From Tetrahymena thermophila SB210 (Eukaryota; Ciliophora; Oligohymenophorea; Hymenostomatida; Tetrahymenidae): a DNA stretch of 64,000 bases. Of the stretch, positions 50,001 to 62,971 are shown in pieces. The translations under genes were made by a program, and so were the position numbers. The notes below the pieces were generated by a model. That model did no database searches, was not told the origin of the DNA, and worked only from the letters and a program-made list of their open reading frames with translations. Within the stretch, counting starts at the first letter, position 1. The number at the start of each line of letters is the position of its first letter. The DNA lies in assembly GCF_000189635.1 (NCBI RefSeq), contig NW_002476426.1, positions 124,001 to 188,000 on the forward strand, in the 5' to 3' direction.

Positions 50001-53000
50001 TCTTTGATAAATTTAACCAGTCATCTTCTTAATCATTCTACTCAAAGTCTTCTATTTATTTTTTAATTTCTTCACTTTACTTGTTACTTTATTCTTTATC
50101 CTCTTATTTGTCTTGTTATTATTCGTTTTATCTGCTTTTTACAACTTCTTTAATATATTCTTCAATTGTTTTTGATGGATTATTTTGCAACCATTCTTTA
50201 GCATATTTAATCTAGTTCTCAGATAGACTTATTTATTTTGTAAAGGGTTCAACGCTAAAATTACTAATGTTATTTATTTCTAATATTTAAGCAATTTCAT
50301 TCTAAGCGTCAAAAATTTCTTTTTATCTTTCAGGATTTGGATCTTGGTTTGTATTTGGAGTAAAGAAGCTACAATAAATATTTAAATTTTCATTTTAATT
50401 TTATTTATCATTCTTATTTTAAATATTGGATTCATCAGCAACAAGGAAATCAGCTTTATCATCTTAAGCTATGTTACTGTTTTGAATAGAATTATTTATA
50501 GATTATTGCAATTAGTTTTACATATTTTAACTAATACTGACTTCTTCATTCTCTTCTGTGAATTTTATAACTTCTTAATCATTAAAAATTTTTTCCTGTT
50601 CTTGCATCTATTACATTAAAGTATCAAACTTTCTTCCATTTTATTTGTTTTCAGTCTAATTTTCTTCTGCTTCAACTTGGTTGTCGTATTTTTACTAGCT
50701 GATTATCTTTTCGGCAACTTAAGCTTTTTCATTTTAATTATTAAATGCATCTTTTAGATTACTATCAGCCTGCTCTAAAGTTATATTTTCTTAGGGCAAG
50801 AAAGATTAAGCTAATTAATAAGGATGAAGAGGTAAAACAGTAGCTTATTAACCATCAATATCATCTTTTTAATTTTGATTTTAGAAGGATTTTTATTTGA
50901 TGTAATCAATATTTGTAACTAAATTATCAAGAACTTCATCTCTTAGCTCACTATCAAGAAGTTTTAAATCATCTTCAGAAGTTTATGGAACGAAATGAGT
51001 AGGTACAGATAACGAAGAGCCAATTAAATTCTTTTAGAAATTAAGAACTTAATCATCTTTGTGAGAAGGACTTGTTTACTATGAAGAAATATTTGAAGGT
51101 AAATCGCGGCTAGTTAAATCTCCTTCTTTATTTTAAGAAGAGTTAATTTCTTTTTATGATCCTAATTATTGCTAGGATACCTATGAGTTTTATTATTATG
51201 GTGTATCAAATACTCTACTTCCTAAGTTGCTATGATTTGGTGTAGGATTTTCTTCTTCAATTTATTCTAACTCGTTTCTGCTATCTTAAACGTCAACATT
51301 TTTAATCATATTCTATGAACTAAAGCTGCTGCTTGATTTTCTTTATTCTAAAGGTCCTCCTTCAGCAGTGTAATATTAGTTTGAAGATGATTGATTTTAT
51401 AAATCATTACTTTTTATTGAATAAAATACTTCATCACTTTTTGCACTTTAGAATTTTTCTGGTGATTCTATTTAATTTGCACTGATTCTTTCATTTTTTT
51501 ATTCAGGTTATTCCTCTAAATCTTTGAATATTTAATTATCAACTGAATTGAAAGATGGTATCCTATTGCTACTAAATTAAACTTAGCTTACAGATTATTA
51601 AGTGAGTTTCATATCTCCTGTTACATTGCAAGTATCATCGCTTGTATGATTAATTTATTCTACCTATTAAATGTTAGAATTATTATCTAAAAAGTCTCTT
51701 TCGGGTGATAAGCTCCCCTAAGAAATACTTTAATTTAATCTTATATTAACTGGTTCTTAATTTTCTTCATTTTAAGATTATTTGTTATCATTCTATTAAT
51801 CTTTAATTTAATTATTTAAGTTATTAGAGTTTTACAAATTTTAATCATTTTGATTGGCAGTTTCTTAGGTAAGAATCTTTGTTCTCTTTTGCAATTCTTC
51901 TTATTAATAAATAGCTTTAGAATCTATTCCTTCTTAAAGTTATTCTTGAGATTCAATTTATTCAGATTTAACAGATTAATTTTCATCATCATAACTATTA
52001 TTATTTTATTGATTTTGTAGTTAGGTTAGTTCTTCATTTCTTTCTTTATCTTCTGCTGATAAATTAATTGGTTGTTATACTTTTTGCTATTATTGTTATT
52101 AGTTTTATTCATCACTAGAGATTACTTAATTTTTTTATTCATCTTAATCTTCTTATAGCTTTTCAATTTAATCAAGTTTATTTGATTCTTTATCTGTTTC
52201 CCCTTCTTGATTTTAATTTGGTTATTTCTTTTCTTAAATATTAAATTCATCAAGTTTTTTAATTTGATCATTTTCTTTATTTATATTTTCTATGTTAATT
52301 TATTCTTTTTAATCGTGATCAATATATAGCTATTCTTGCATACCTTCCTACAAATTTTCTTTATTGCTTTATTTGACTAAATTATTTTAATCAACTTAAT
52401 TATCATCATTTTATATTTATTAGTCTTAAATTTATTTCTTAGTTTACTCAACATCTAATGATTAAGGTTGTTAATTCAAAACTTAATTATTATTTATCAA
52501 ATCTTTTTCTTTATTTTACAACAACAATTAATTCTAATATTCATCTTTTGTTTCTTATGAATCCTTATTATTGTTTTTCATTTCTAAATTTTCTTTTTAC
52601 TATTCTTAGACTAAAGTTTCAATTTAATTATCTGCTAATGACTAGTTCTTTTCACGAGTTGACTAAGTTTACTCAACATCTAATGATTAAGGTTGTTAAT
52701 TAAAAACTTAATTATTTTTCATTGAATCTTTTTCTTTATTTTACAATTACATTTAATTCTAATCTTAATCTTTTGTTTCTTACTATTCCTTATTTTAGTT
52801 GATCGTTACTATATTTTTTTCTTATTATTCTTAGACTATTGCTTCAATTTAATTTTCTTATAATTACTATTCCTTTTAAATAGAATTCTCATCAACTATT
52901 TACTCATCATTAAACTATTATCTTTCTTAGTTAGAAGCTTGATATTACTTTTATTATTAGGCTTCAATTAAAGAAGACTGCTAATCTTAAGATTATTTGA

Positions 53001-56000
53001 CTGTATCATTATTATTTTATTCATTTAAATCTGTAGTTTGTTACACTTAAATGTTATTATCCTCCTTTTAGTTAATATCAGATCCTTTTTCTTATTTAAT
53101 TTGATTAATTAATTCTTCATTCTTTAATTCTTCAATAATTCCTTAATTTTAAGATAAAAGTAATTCATTCATTTCATCTGTTTATAATAAATCACTTTAT
53201 CTTTATTATTTACTTTACTCTTATTTTTGTTGAGCTTAATGAGATACTTCTTCTTCTTCTTCTGAATTAATTTAATTATTATTTTCATTATTTTATTCAG
53301 ATTTAATCTCAGAAGAATCTTAAATTTTTGATATTATTTCTAAATGATTCTTAGTATTTTAAGATTCATTCAAAATTTAAGAATTGTTTTGTTCATTTTG
53401 ATTTTGACTATTTTTATTGTCATTTTATTATTATTCCTCTCCTTCTTTTGTCCCTAAAGTTTTTAATTGACCTTCGTTTAAAACTTACCTAGAGTCAATT
53501 TAATTTCTACTTAAATCATTTTAATCTTCTTTATAATCACTAAATTCATCCCATTTAACACTTCTATATGAAGTATGATTTTAATTATCTAACGACTTGT
53601 CTACATCTTACAACCCTGAATTATTTAAAGAATGCTAAGAAATGCTATTATCAGCATTTGACTTAACTTAGAGTTATTAATTTTCTTACTTTTATAAAGA
53701 CTCTTAAAATAATTAATTTTATTAATCTTAATTAATATCTTCCTAAGAGGCTTGGTCTTATATGTTTTGTTTATGCGATTAATTTTTGTTTTCATCAGAT
53801 TTGTTAATACTTTATTAATCACTAACAAAACCTTTAATTTCTTAGTCTTCTTCATTTTGTAATTTTTGCTATTAATTTAGGGCATCTTCTTCTAATTATT
53901 CTTAACTTTATTGTTGTACAAGATTTGTAGGGTTCTTATTGTTTATATCATTTTTACTTTCTAAATTTATTTCTTATTGCTTTTATTATTCTTTACTTTT
54001 TAAGTCCTTAAAAATATCATCTTGATCTATTACTTGCTCAGATTATTCTTATTATTGTTTAGGATTTTCTAATTGTAACTGATCATTAAGAATACTTGGG
54101 TTAGAGGTAGAGGGAATCTCATTTTTTTAATCTGATTATTTATCAGCTTATAAAGTTTCCTCATGATTTGCAGAAATTTATTTATTATGTTAATTAGTTG
54201 AAGCTTAAATTTATTCTAAACTCTCTTAGCTTTATTCTTCAGGCTTCTCTAAATTTTATTTAGGTTACTCTTAAGTTAATATAGACTTATTTTAAGTATC
54301 CTTAAAGCTGATAATTTAGTCTCCAATAATAATTTTTGGTAATTAATCTTCATTATTTTAACTAGAATTCAATTATTATATGCTATCTTATTCATCATTT
54401 AATGGCTTTTTATTTTGTTTTTTAGATTTTTTACCTGATTCATCTGTATTTTCATCATCTAATTCAATATTATCTTGGTTTATATTTTAAATATTTTATT
54501 GATCATCTTCTGAATGTACTATACTGTTGCTTTAATATTAATCTTAATTTTTAATTGAGTCTTAGTCTTCTTAATCTAAGTGATTTTTAGATCCAGATGT
54601 ATTAGATACATCATAAATTTAAGAGTTATTTCCACTTTTATCTTCAGTAAGAATATTGAAAGATCCTTATGAGTTTAATTCTTTATTATTTTCATCTTCA
54701 ATTAGTTGCTTTAATAAGTTACTATTTTAATTTTAATTGACTGGTAAATTAGACATAATAGTGTTAGCTTAATTATTTAATTATTTTAACTAATCTGATC
54801 TATCTGAAACATCTTACTATTAATTATAATATTCTGATTCAAATTCGTATTCTTTTTCATCTTATACATTTTCTTCATACTTTTCTCTCTGTCTGTCGTT
54901 AATAGATGTATAAGGTGCAGTTTATTAAGTTTATTAGTTGTTTTAATATTCAGTAAGGTCATCATTTTAATTCAAGAGATCGCCTTCAATTTTTTCTTCT
55001 TTTTCTTTTGATTGTATTTCTCTACTTTTAGCGAATTCAAATTCAGGTTCTAATTCCAAGCCAAATTCGTTATTTGCATTTTGGTTTTGCAAGTTTGTTG
55101 ATTCTAGCTTTTATATTTCCTCTTATTACCTTTCTAATAAAATTTATTATTCATAGTGCAATCTTTATGATTCAATCATCTCAGAATATAAAATTAGCTT
55201 AGCAAATGCTTAATTCAAACGAGTAATGACCTTAGTCTTTAAAATTTTACTAAAGTTATTTAAAGTTAAATTAAAGATATTCTTATTTAATTGTATTTAT
55301 TTGAGAAGTAGAGCCAAACTCTTTGCATTCTTTTTCCAGCGTAACAAAAATCTTTTTTATAAATGACGCTACACAATTTTGTCAAGCTAATCTGCATTCT
55401 TTTAGAGAGCATTTACATACTATCCTCTAATATACACTTTACTTTGCTAACAGTTGACGAAAAATTCAAAATATTATCTTTGTTTGAATTGTTTAATTAC
55501 ATTTTCTAGGATTCTTAAGAATTATTTATTTCTATAATCTTTATTCTATGCCAATTTTTATATTTGCTATAAAGCTTCTTGCTTTCTTAACTTTGATATT
55601 TGCTGTAATTTTCTAAATATATTACTAGCTTATTCTCTCTGCTTGACAAGTCTTCTTTCTTCTTTTTTAACTTCTTCTTGTTTCAACTTTTATTCACTTG
55701 TGTGATCACACAATCTTTTAAAAGAATAATAAGCTCTCTTTAACACTAGCTTATCTAATTTAAGAGCAAGAGAGGCACACTTTTATTGCTTTTTGTTGGC
55801 TTATATAAGTGTCTCTTATTCTTGCAGTTATTTAAGCAGCTCTTATTCTTATTGTTGCTACTTTAATAACTCTTATTCTTATTATTATTTTAATAACTCT
55901 TATTCTTATAATTGCTTTAATAATAGTTATTCTTATTATTATTATCTTAAAAATTCTTATTCTTGCTTAATTTTGCTTGATTTCTTGACTTCTTCATCCT

Positions 56001-59000
56001 ACTATTCTTCTGAGTATCTTAAAGGATTTATTTCATTTTTATCTTGATGTCTATTATTTTATAAATTAATTATTTAAATAAGATTAGTTTTAAAATTTTA
56101 CTTTTCATAGATTTATTAGTTGGTTTATTTTAAGGGCATATCTTAGCTTTTATTAGGGATATTAGCACTACTGTTATCGTTTAAAGAAGTTATTAAGTTT
56201 TGATTGTCTTCTTCATCTCTGAATAGTTCTCTTTAATTTTAATTTAAAACCGAGTGATGGTTTCTATCAGAATTCAAGTTTTCTCCCGAAAGATTTAAAG
56301 GATTAATCCCAGATACTTAGAAAGGATTTAATTTCTATTTAAAAGATTCTTCCTTATATGCTTCTTTATTTGCAGAAGATGATGTATCATTAATATCATT
56401 TGATTGTGAGTGATTTTGCTTAATATTAGAGTCTTCTTCAATTTTTTAACTGTTTTCTAATTTTACTAATTTTTCTTATGCTTTTTGTTAGCTTGTTTGC
56501 AATTCTTTATCTCCTTCACTAAGTTAGATCTACTTGGTAAGCTCTTTTGAATTTTGTCTTTACATGCCTTAGTTTTGTTATTCCTACTCTGTTAATTAGG
56601 AATTTATTACATTTACTGCAAAATTTTATTAACTATTAGACTTATTTCTGTTAGCTATAGGAGTTGAGCTTTTTAATTTATTTTTTAGCTCTTCTATTTT
56701 TTTTTCAATTTTTCTTGGAGTTGTATCTGAATTATTATCAGGATTTTCTTAATTAAGAAATTATGTGAAAGCCTATCTTAAATTAAATCCTGTATTAGAG
56801 CTACTTCCTAAGTTAGATTCACCTTAAGAGCTAATAGGAAAAGAAGATATTTGAGTTTAGTATTAAGTTGATTGCATATTTAATGGAATCTATCCCTATT
56901 TAGCTTATAAGAATGATTATTACATACCTTTAACATTACCACTATCATCAATATAAGTTCTATTATCTGAATAGTCTTAATCTTCTTAATCACCTAAATA
57001 GGTATTTTTTATAAAACTATGAGGCTGAAGGGATAGCTTATGCTAATCGTTGCGAAAATACCCAAAGTTATTGTTAACAGCTGAGTTTTCATCAAAATTT
57101 TATGATCCAGGATTTTTTGAATATCCTGTATTGTTTCCGTATGGGTTATTACCACTGCTTGCGTTTCCACCGATTCCTTAAATCATCATTTCAGCAGTCT
57201 TATCAGTTACATTATCTTAGTTAAAGCCACTGATATCTTCATCAAGAATCTTCTTAAAATCCTTTTTACTTTAACTTTCTAATGGTTTCTCAATATCACT
57301 CCAAAAACTGCTTTATTTACGATAATTCTCCAATTATCCCATTCTTTAATCTTGCATTGAGTTATGAATTTCATTAAATTACTCTTCGTTAGGATCTCCT
57401 CCATCTATTATTGCTCCAACATTAAAAGAAGAACTAGTCATATTTTATTGCATAAGCTATTATTGCTATTTTTATTATTTAATTTCTTCTTAAGACATGA
57501 GTTAGTGGACAGGCGCACTATCTTAAAAGCTACCTTTGCGAGATACAAATTACAAATATTAGTTATTTGGATGCATATTTTTATTTTTATCGCCTTTATA
57601 TTAAATAGTTTACAAATCAGGCTCTACTGTGTCTCTTCTTTCTTTTAATGAAACTATTGTCTCCAAAGGCTCTTCTAATATTTCTTCTTCTTAATTCAAG
57701 TAGTTTTCACCTAAACTCTACTTTAAGTAGGAAGAATTTTGCAAACTGTTATTCTTCTAAGAAAGCTCATTAGCTCTTTTTTACTCATTTCTTTGATTGT
57801 TATTGTTATTGATGTTGAAGTTTGAATTTTGGAACTTTTAGCTCATAAAATAAGGCTAAGGACTGTTTGTACCTTGTGGTGATAGAAAATTAGATGAATT
57901 AGGAGATTAAATTAAAGATGGATGCTAAAGAGAAGACATGTCGAATTCCTTTTCTTCATCTCTATAAGTCGTGCTTTCAGCATAATTAGAGCGACTTTTA
58001 TTTTTAATATATTGCAAATTATTATTTGGATATATTTAATAGTTAAATCCTGCTTGTTCATATGGAGCATTTTTTAGCTTTTGAATTTGATTAATTTTAT
58101 CACGAATTCTATTAATTTTTTCTTGCTAAATTCTTTAATTCTAGCTATTTTATCTAGATTAGCCAAAACTTGGTGAATTATTTATGCTTTAATAAGGAGC
58201 ATTTGTACCTCTTCTGCTTGTGCTAACACGTGAAGAAGGATTGTTACTGCTGCTATTACCATTAGAATTAGATGGCTAAAGGTTGTTTAAAAGTTATGAA
58301 ATCTGATCTTTAATTGCTTCTATTTTTTAATCATCTTTAGGAGATCTCTTACCTTATTTATTTAGTAATTCAATACCTCCTTATATCATATATCGGGCTT
58401 TTGAATGAAGAAGGCTTTCATCATTTTCTTCTCCAGGTTCTTCATCATCTGAAACTATTCTAATAACTCTATTTGGTGATCCTTCTCTTTCAAGTTATTC
58501 TTCAAAAGCAATTTGTTATCTATGAATTTGGTCAATGTCTTTTTAACTCTTTTTAATATAGCCATCTATGTCATTTATATTTTATATCGGATAGGAGTTT
58601 TAAGCAGCAAATCTTTGATTTTTTTACACTCCTAATTAATTAATTTAATTGTAAAAACTAGAGTTGTTTAAATTTTATGAATTATTCAGTGATGCACCTC
58701 TTGTTCCTGGGAATAAAAAGCTATCTGGATGATTATTTTAGAATCTCTCTCTACTTGGACTTTAGTTTCTACTATTGTAATTATTATTTTCTAAGTTCTC
58801 TAACTCTTTTAGTTCATCCTAAACTTCTCTCATTTCCTAAAGTATATCATTGGGAAGTATATTTTAATTAAATGCACTGGGCTATCTCCTTTTTATGCCT
58901 TCATTATTTTCATTAAGGATATCATTTAAAAATTAAAATTTATTATTATTTTATATTTCTTAGCCATTTTTTTAGCTTAAAATAGGAGATTAATTTTAAC

Positions 59001-62000
59001 TTTTTGTCTTTAATTGATTCCATTTTTCCATGAAATTATTATTTCTTTCCAATTACCTACCTCTTGCTTATTCATTCTCTCCTTTATTTGCTTTCTTTTG
59101 AGCAGAAGATAGTTATTTAATTTTATCTAAATTATATTCAAATTGTTAATTAAATTAGTCATCCAAAAAACTATTTTTATTTATTTTATTTCTATCTTGA
59201 TAGTTATTATTTTAAGGCAAAGCTTGCTGCTAATACTTTTGGCCAGGACTATATTTTAATTTGATATATTAATAATTATAATCTAACTCTAAAATTGAAT
59301 ATACCTTCTATCTTTTTAAGGTGTATTTTTTAAAATGTTTTGGATTCTTTGTATTCCCTCGTTTCTATATCATAAAATTTAATAAATTCTTCAATAAATA
59401 TAATTTAATTTTTTTTTTTTACGTTCTTTTTTGGTTACTTGAGTTTCTAGAAATATTATCACCAAAGACGCTATTTAATTATTTGTTATAGCTATCTTAC
59501 TATTTTGGATGTAAATCATATGAAGGATGGTTTTTTTATAGAGTGCTGCTTTAATGGAAACTAAGAGGCTTTTAGCTATTCTTTGGAATATTACTAATAG
59601 CACTGTCAATTGAAACCTTTCTACTCACAGATTCAGAAAATTAGTTCCCAAATATATAGGTAGAAGGTATAATATTAGTCTTTGAATTACTTTGTTGAGG
59701 ATTAAAAAACTAACCAAAAATACCTTAATTTGCATTTACGAAATTAGCTTGGCTTTTTTTATTTGAAGGCATATAATTAAATATCCTGTCTTCTTAGTTT
59801 TTACTTGAGCTTCTTGAATTTAATTAGCTGAAAAATTACTTGTTAGGTGAAAATCTTCTCAACCCTGCTCTATTAGGAGACTCTCTAAATGGAGATTTAT
59901 TGAAAGATGCTTCATTTGATTAATTTAAAATATTATTCCTGCTAGGAAAATCATAATCAAAGACATAACTTCCATCAGGTGAAGGTGATCGATTAGCTAT
60001 GTGAGAATTTCTAAAATAAGAATCAAGCAAATTTTTACAGCCTGAATGTTCTTAAGGAACAAAACCATCAAATAAGCAAGATGAACTTAATGGTGGTACG
60101 CTACCACTATTCTTTCTTCTAGAAGCTTTAGATTTTTTTATTTCTATAAGAGGGAAAAAAATAAATTAAAATTTATAATACCTTTAAAATTTAAATTACT
60201 GTATGTAATAGCTACTTTTCTGGAATTTTTATTATTTACAAATTATGCAGACTCAAGCTTTTAATTTAATTAATAAATATTTGGTGGAGATAGTTCTGTT
60301 GGGAAAGACTTTTAATTTTGAATAAAAGGGAGCTTTTTAAAGGCTAGAATATCCCATTCTAAAAGTTCATCAGATGTTGTAAGGCCATAAACAGCATTTT
60401 TACTTGCTGAAATTTATTCTAATTTATAATTTTCAGAAATAAGCAAGCATTGAAGCCATTTATTTATTATGTATAATTCCCCATGAGCTGTTAAACTTAT
60501 CTACAAATTCTCATCGATGTAAATATAATCAGAAAAAAATGTATCTTTATTTGCTCTAGGGATTATTTACTAAACAGAGAGTGTCGCATATTGTCTTTCC
60601 TATGAAGATTTCATCCCAAAATTTATTTTTTATCCAATTATAAATAATTTTTCACCCTCTATTTATATATATTTAAGATAACAATGTTACATCAAAATAT
60701 TGTTAAAAAAAAATATATTATATTTGATTATGTGGACAAAATAAAATTTAATTTTTATGATTGGTATTTAATTTATTAGAGTCAAAAAATAAATCAGTTT
60801 GGTATTTTCCACTAAATTTTCATAACGAATCATAACCAACTAAATAAATTAAATTAAAATAGTTGGTGAATATTTTACCCATAAAAATTAGTTAATAGTT
60901 AAAATATCTAAATAAAATAGATAAATTTATCATTTTCATGTTTTAAAATTTTATTTAAAAATCTACTTGTGATAAAAACACTCTGTGAAGGACATGCTAG
61001 GATCTTTTTATTTGTGTAAACCTCGATAAGTCCAAGGTATTATGGATAAGTTGCTTTTTTCGTATTTTCTAAACCTAATTAGCCACTTTGATTACTACCC
61101 CAAACAAAGGCATTACCATGATCTATTTAATGTTTGTTGAAAATAAGATTTGTAAGAAATTCACTTTTAATACATTAAGTATAATAAAAATAAATATAAT
61201 TTACCATTAAGTGCTATTGCATGCTTATCGGATGTACTTATTTAGGTTATTCTAATATAAAAAATAAATAAATAAATTATGTTCATTCATATTTTTCAAA
61301 TATTTAAGAGGATTATTATTGAAAAATTCTTTTATACTTTTCTGAAGTGAATGTTTGAATGAGTTGTGGAGATTTTGCACATTTAGTCTCATGCAATCCA
61401 AGGATACCACAATTATATCTATCTTAACCATAAGCATATAGATGTCCTTATGCTAATTTTTAAAATTTTATATAAATATTGCATATTTTAAATTTAAAAC
61501 TACTTATAAATACTTTAAAATTTATAAAATAACCCTACTTGACAAGAAAAATGCGTGATATTTGCCACAGCTTAACTAAGATATTCTAGGTAGTGAAGTA
61601 ATCTAGCATGGAGCAAGTTCCATAACATCTTCTTTTTTCCTTTCTTAATCGCTATTAACGTTACCTAACATCCAAACTTTTCCACCTTCTATATATTATA
61701 AAACAAATTGCTAAAAATGTTTACTTTTAGCTAAATTTTGAATAAATTTCATGTAAATTCACTTTAAAAAATACAAAGAAAAAAAAATGAAAATATTAGC
61801 ATTTGTTACAAAAAGTAAATTGAATTATTACATGTTAAAAAAGTTGCGTATTTTTAAGTTACTTCGATATCTATCAAAGTATCATCCTCATATTGCTATT
61901 CTGGCAATTTAATATCGTATATATAATGCTTTTTTAAGTTGAAAATATAGTTTTAAATAATCCTATCAATCCATAATTGATAATTATAAATCAATCTAAA

Positions 62001-62086
62001 TATAAATTATGAAGTAAAAAGTTATTTTTATTAAATAAATTTACTTATAAAGAATCAAAAATTATAGTTTTTGAAGTTTTCTTCAT
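41073..62086 (-). CDS. Giant RCC1-propeller protein with coiled-coil, repeat arrays and Gln-rich tail
   Basis: Reads as one gene of about 21 kb, roughly 6,000 aa. The start at 62086 encodes MKKTSKTIIFDSLQ. RCC1 blades follow to about 60340: GGKVWMLGNV, SCGKYHAFFL, HLYAYGQDRYNCGILGL, SDKHAIALNG and HGNAFVWGSNQSGQLGL. Phase-matched introns join them to later blades (KLFIIGQKINFG, NAVYGLTTSDELLEWD). Then come Ser/Asn-rich linker (60.1-57 kb), a poly-Gln/Glu coiled coil and three Sfi1-like helical segments (55.9-55.2 kb; LQKRFLLRWKKNAK), and very acidic Gln/Glu/Asn sequence (55-49 kb). An exon array (49-46.4 kb), ID-x-IL-x-K repeats (46.1-44.7 kb) and a Ser/Gln/Asn tail with SPVKQ motifs end at TGA 41073. 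RCC1 propellers serve as GEFs or protein-binding platforms; the Sfi1-like part hints at a centrin, basal-body or cytoskeletal link (inference). I read most of the frame but did not verify every codon. The exon 2-3 junction near 61.8 kb is unresolved. It could prove to be more than one gene. Confidence 0.75.
44740..46150 (-). repeat. Degenerate repeat with ID-x-IL-x-K motif in the giant protein
   Basis: Within one long exon about six copies of a short motif recur every 45-60 residues: IDQILHKYSS, IDEILNKFKN, IDTILQKYQG, IDELMKKYDI, IDQILQKHKS and IDDLIKKHKA. Spacers are Gln/Asn-rich. The pattern of alternating hydrophobic and charged residues suggests short amphipathic helices, possibly docking sites for one repeated partner (inference). 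Confidence 0.7.
46430..47660 (-). repeat. Tandem array of exon-intron units in the giant gene
   Basis: Six consecutive units of about 200 bp (starting near 46430, 46650, 46855, 47055, 47270 and 47490 on the + scale), each one exon plus a 40-60-nt AT-rich intron. Each exon encodes a variant of FNQLDAENYINEIYKNSKLS followed by Q-L-x-L, after a Gln/Asn-rich lead-in (NQLDEQ, then NNP or NNL). Two diverged copies lie further upstream in the gene at about 48640-48760 (LEANNYLQNVYENCNLSQ) and 48955-49040 (KAEVTNYLNDLFQNCKFSE). Conserved exons with diver­ged introns point to repeated unit duplication under protein-level selection. Confidence 0.8.
52441..52890 (-). repeat. 225-bp in-frame tandem duplication in the giant gene
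   Basis: Two units, 52441-52665 and 52666-52890, begin with the same 36 bases apart from one change and stay similar along most of their length. The period is exactly 75 codons, so the frame is kept. Each unit encodes QPQSLDVEQT at its C-terminal edge and NKEKD plus NNQV upstream of it. Weaker similarity just beyond 52890 suggests an older third unit. Confidence 0.8.
55790..55990 (-). repeat. Short-period Gln/Glu/Leu repeat (coiled coil)
   Basis: A run of imperfect 30-36-bp units encodes repeated EQELLKQQQ-type segments, an ideal coiled-coil composition. It lies directly upstream in sequence of the basic helical region with Sfi1-like Trp/Phe spacing. The antisense strand looks like a Tyr/Ser/Asn-rich ORF, but that is a shadow. 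Confidence 0.75.
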
Positions 62087-62971
62087 TTTTATTTATTTGT
62101 AAACTCTTTCTTCCTTTTTATTAATATGCAGATAATCTACTTTATAAATATTCTAATCCTTATATCCTTTTTTTGTTGCTTTTAATCAATCAACCAAGTA
62201 AAATATTTAATTGAATGTTATTTACTTAGTTTTAATGAATACAATTCTTTAAATTAATTATTATTTTTAAAATTGATAAAATTTTTAATTTTTAAAGAAT
62301 TGATTTCAAATTTTAAGTTCTTTATTATCTAAAAAGATAAATGCATAACAACTTGCACGCCATTGATTTTAATTGATAATTTGTTTTCAGTAAACATTCA
62401 ATTTTGTAAAAGTTAAGTAAAGAAGTGATGATTAGCATTATTAAAAGCTTAATATAATTATATTTAATGGTCAAATAATTTATTTTTTTACATTTTCTAT
62501 ACCACTTTATTATTCAAAATATAGAGATAAAGTTAATTATTGATGAAATTCAATGAAAAAATACATTTTTTATAATATGCTTCATGATTTTTAAAAATTA
62601 AAAATAAATATTTTTAATTTAATTATAAATGCTGCTTATCTTATTAATCTTATTTAATTCTTATCAGTATTAAATAAATTTTATATTCTTTTACTAGTAT
62701 AATCTTTTTGTATTTTTAGTTTTTTGAAAAATCACTGTAACTACTCTTTCAAATTCCGAAACAATTTTTTTTTAAGTTTTATTCCTTTTTAAAAATTTTA
62801 TTTATCAGTTTATACTGGAATGAAAACAAAAAGAGAGTTCAAAATTAAGATTTTTAATGAATTAAATAATTAACTAATTTAATTTAATACTGGAAATTAT
62901 TTAATTCAAAAATTAAAAAATTTTAATTACAATATTTAAATAACACAAAAAATTTTAATACAATAATAATA
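62087..62971. other. AT-rich intergenic stretch
   Basis: Separates the giant RCC1 gene from the EngB-type gene, both on -. It holds the RCC1 gene promoter. No coding frame or RNA gene was seen. Confidence 0.55.

Noticed and set aside
55793-56047. A Tyr/Ser/Asn-rich + ORF resembling a small secreted or adhesive protein.
   Set aside because: It is the antisense of the Gln/Glu/Leu coiled-coil repeat of the giant - gene.
60200-60614. A separate gene starting at the ATG at 60614.
   Set aside because: The frame is open upstream of this ATG to an intron acceptor, and a phase-matched junction joins it to RCC1 blades, so it is more likely an internal Met.
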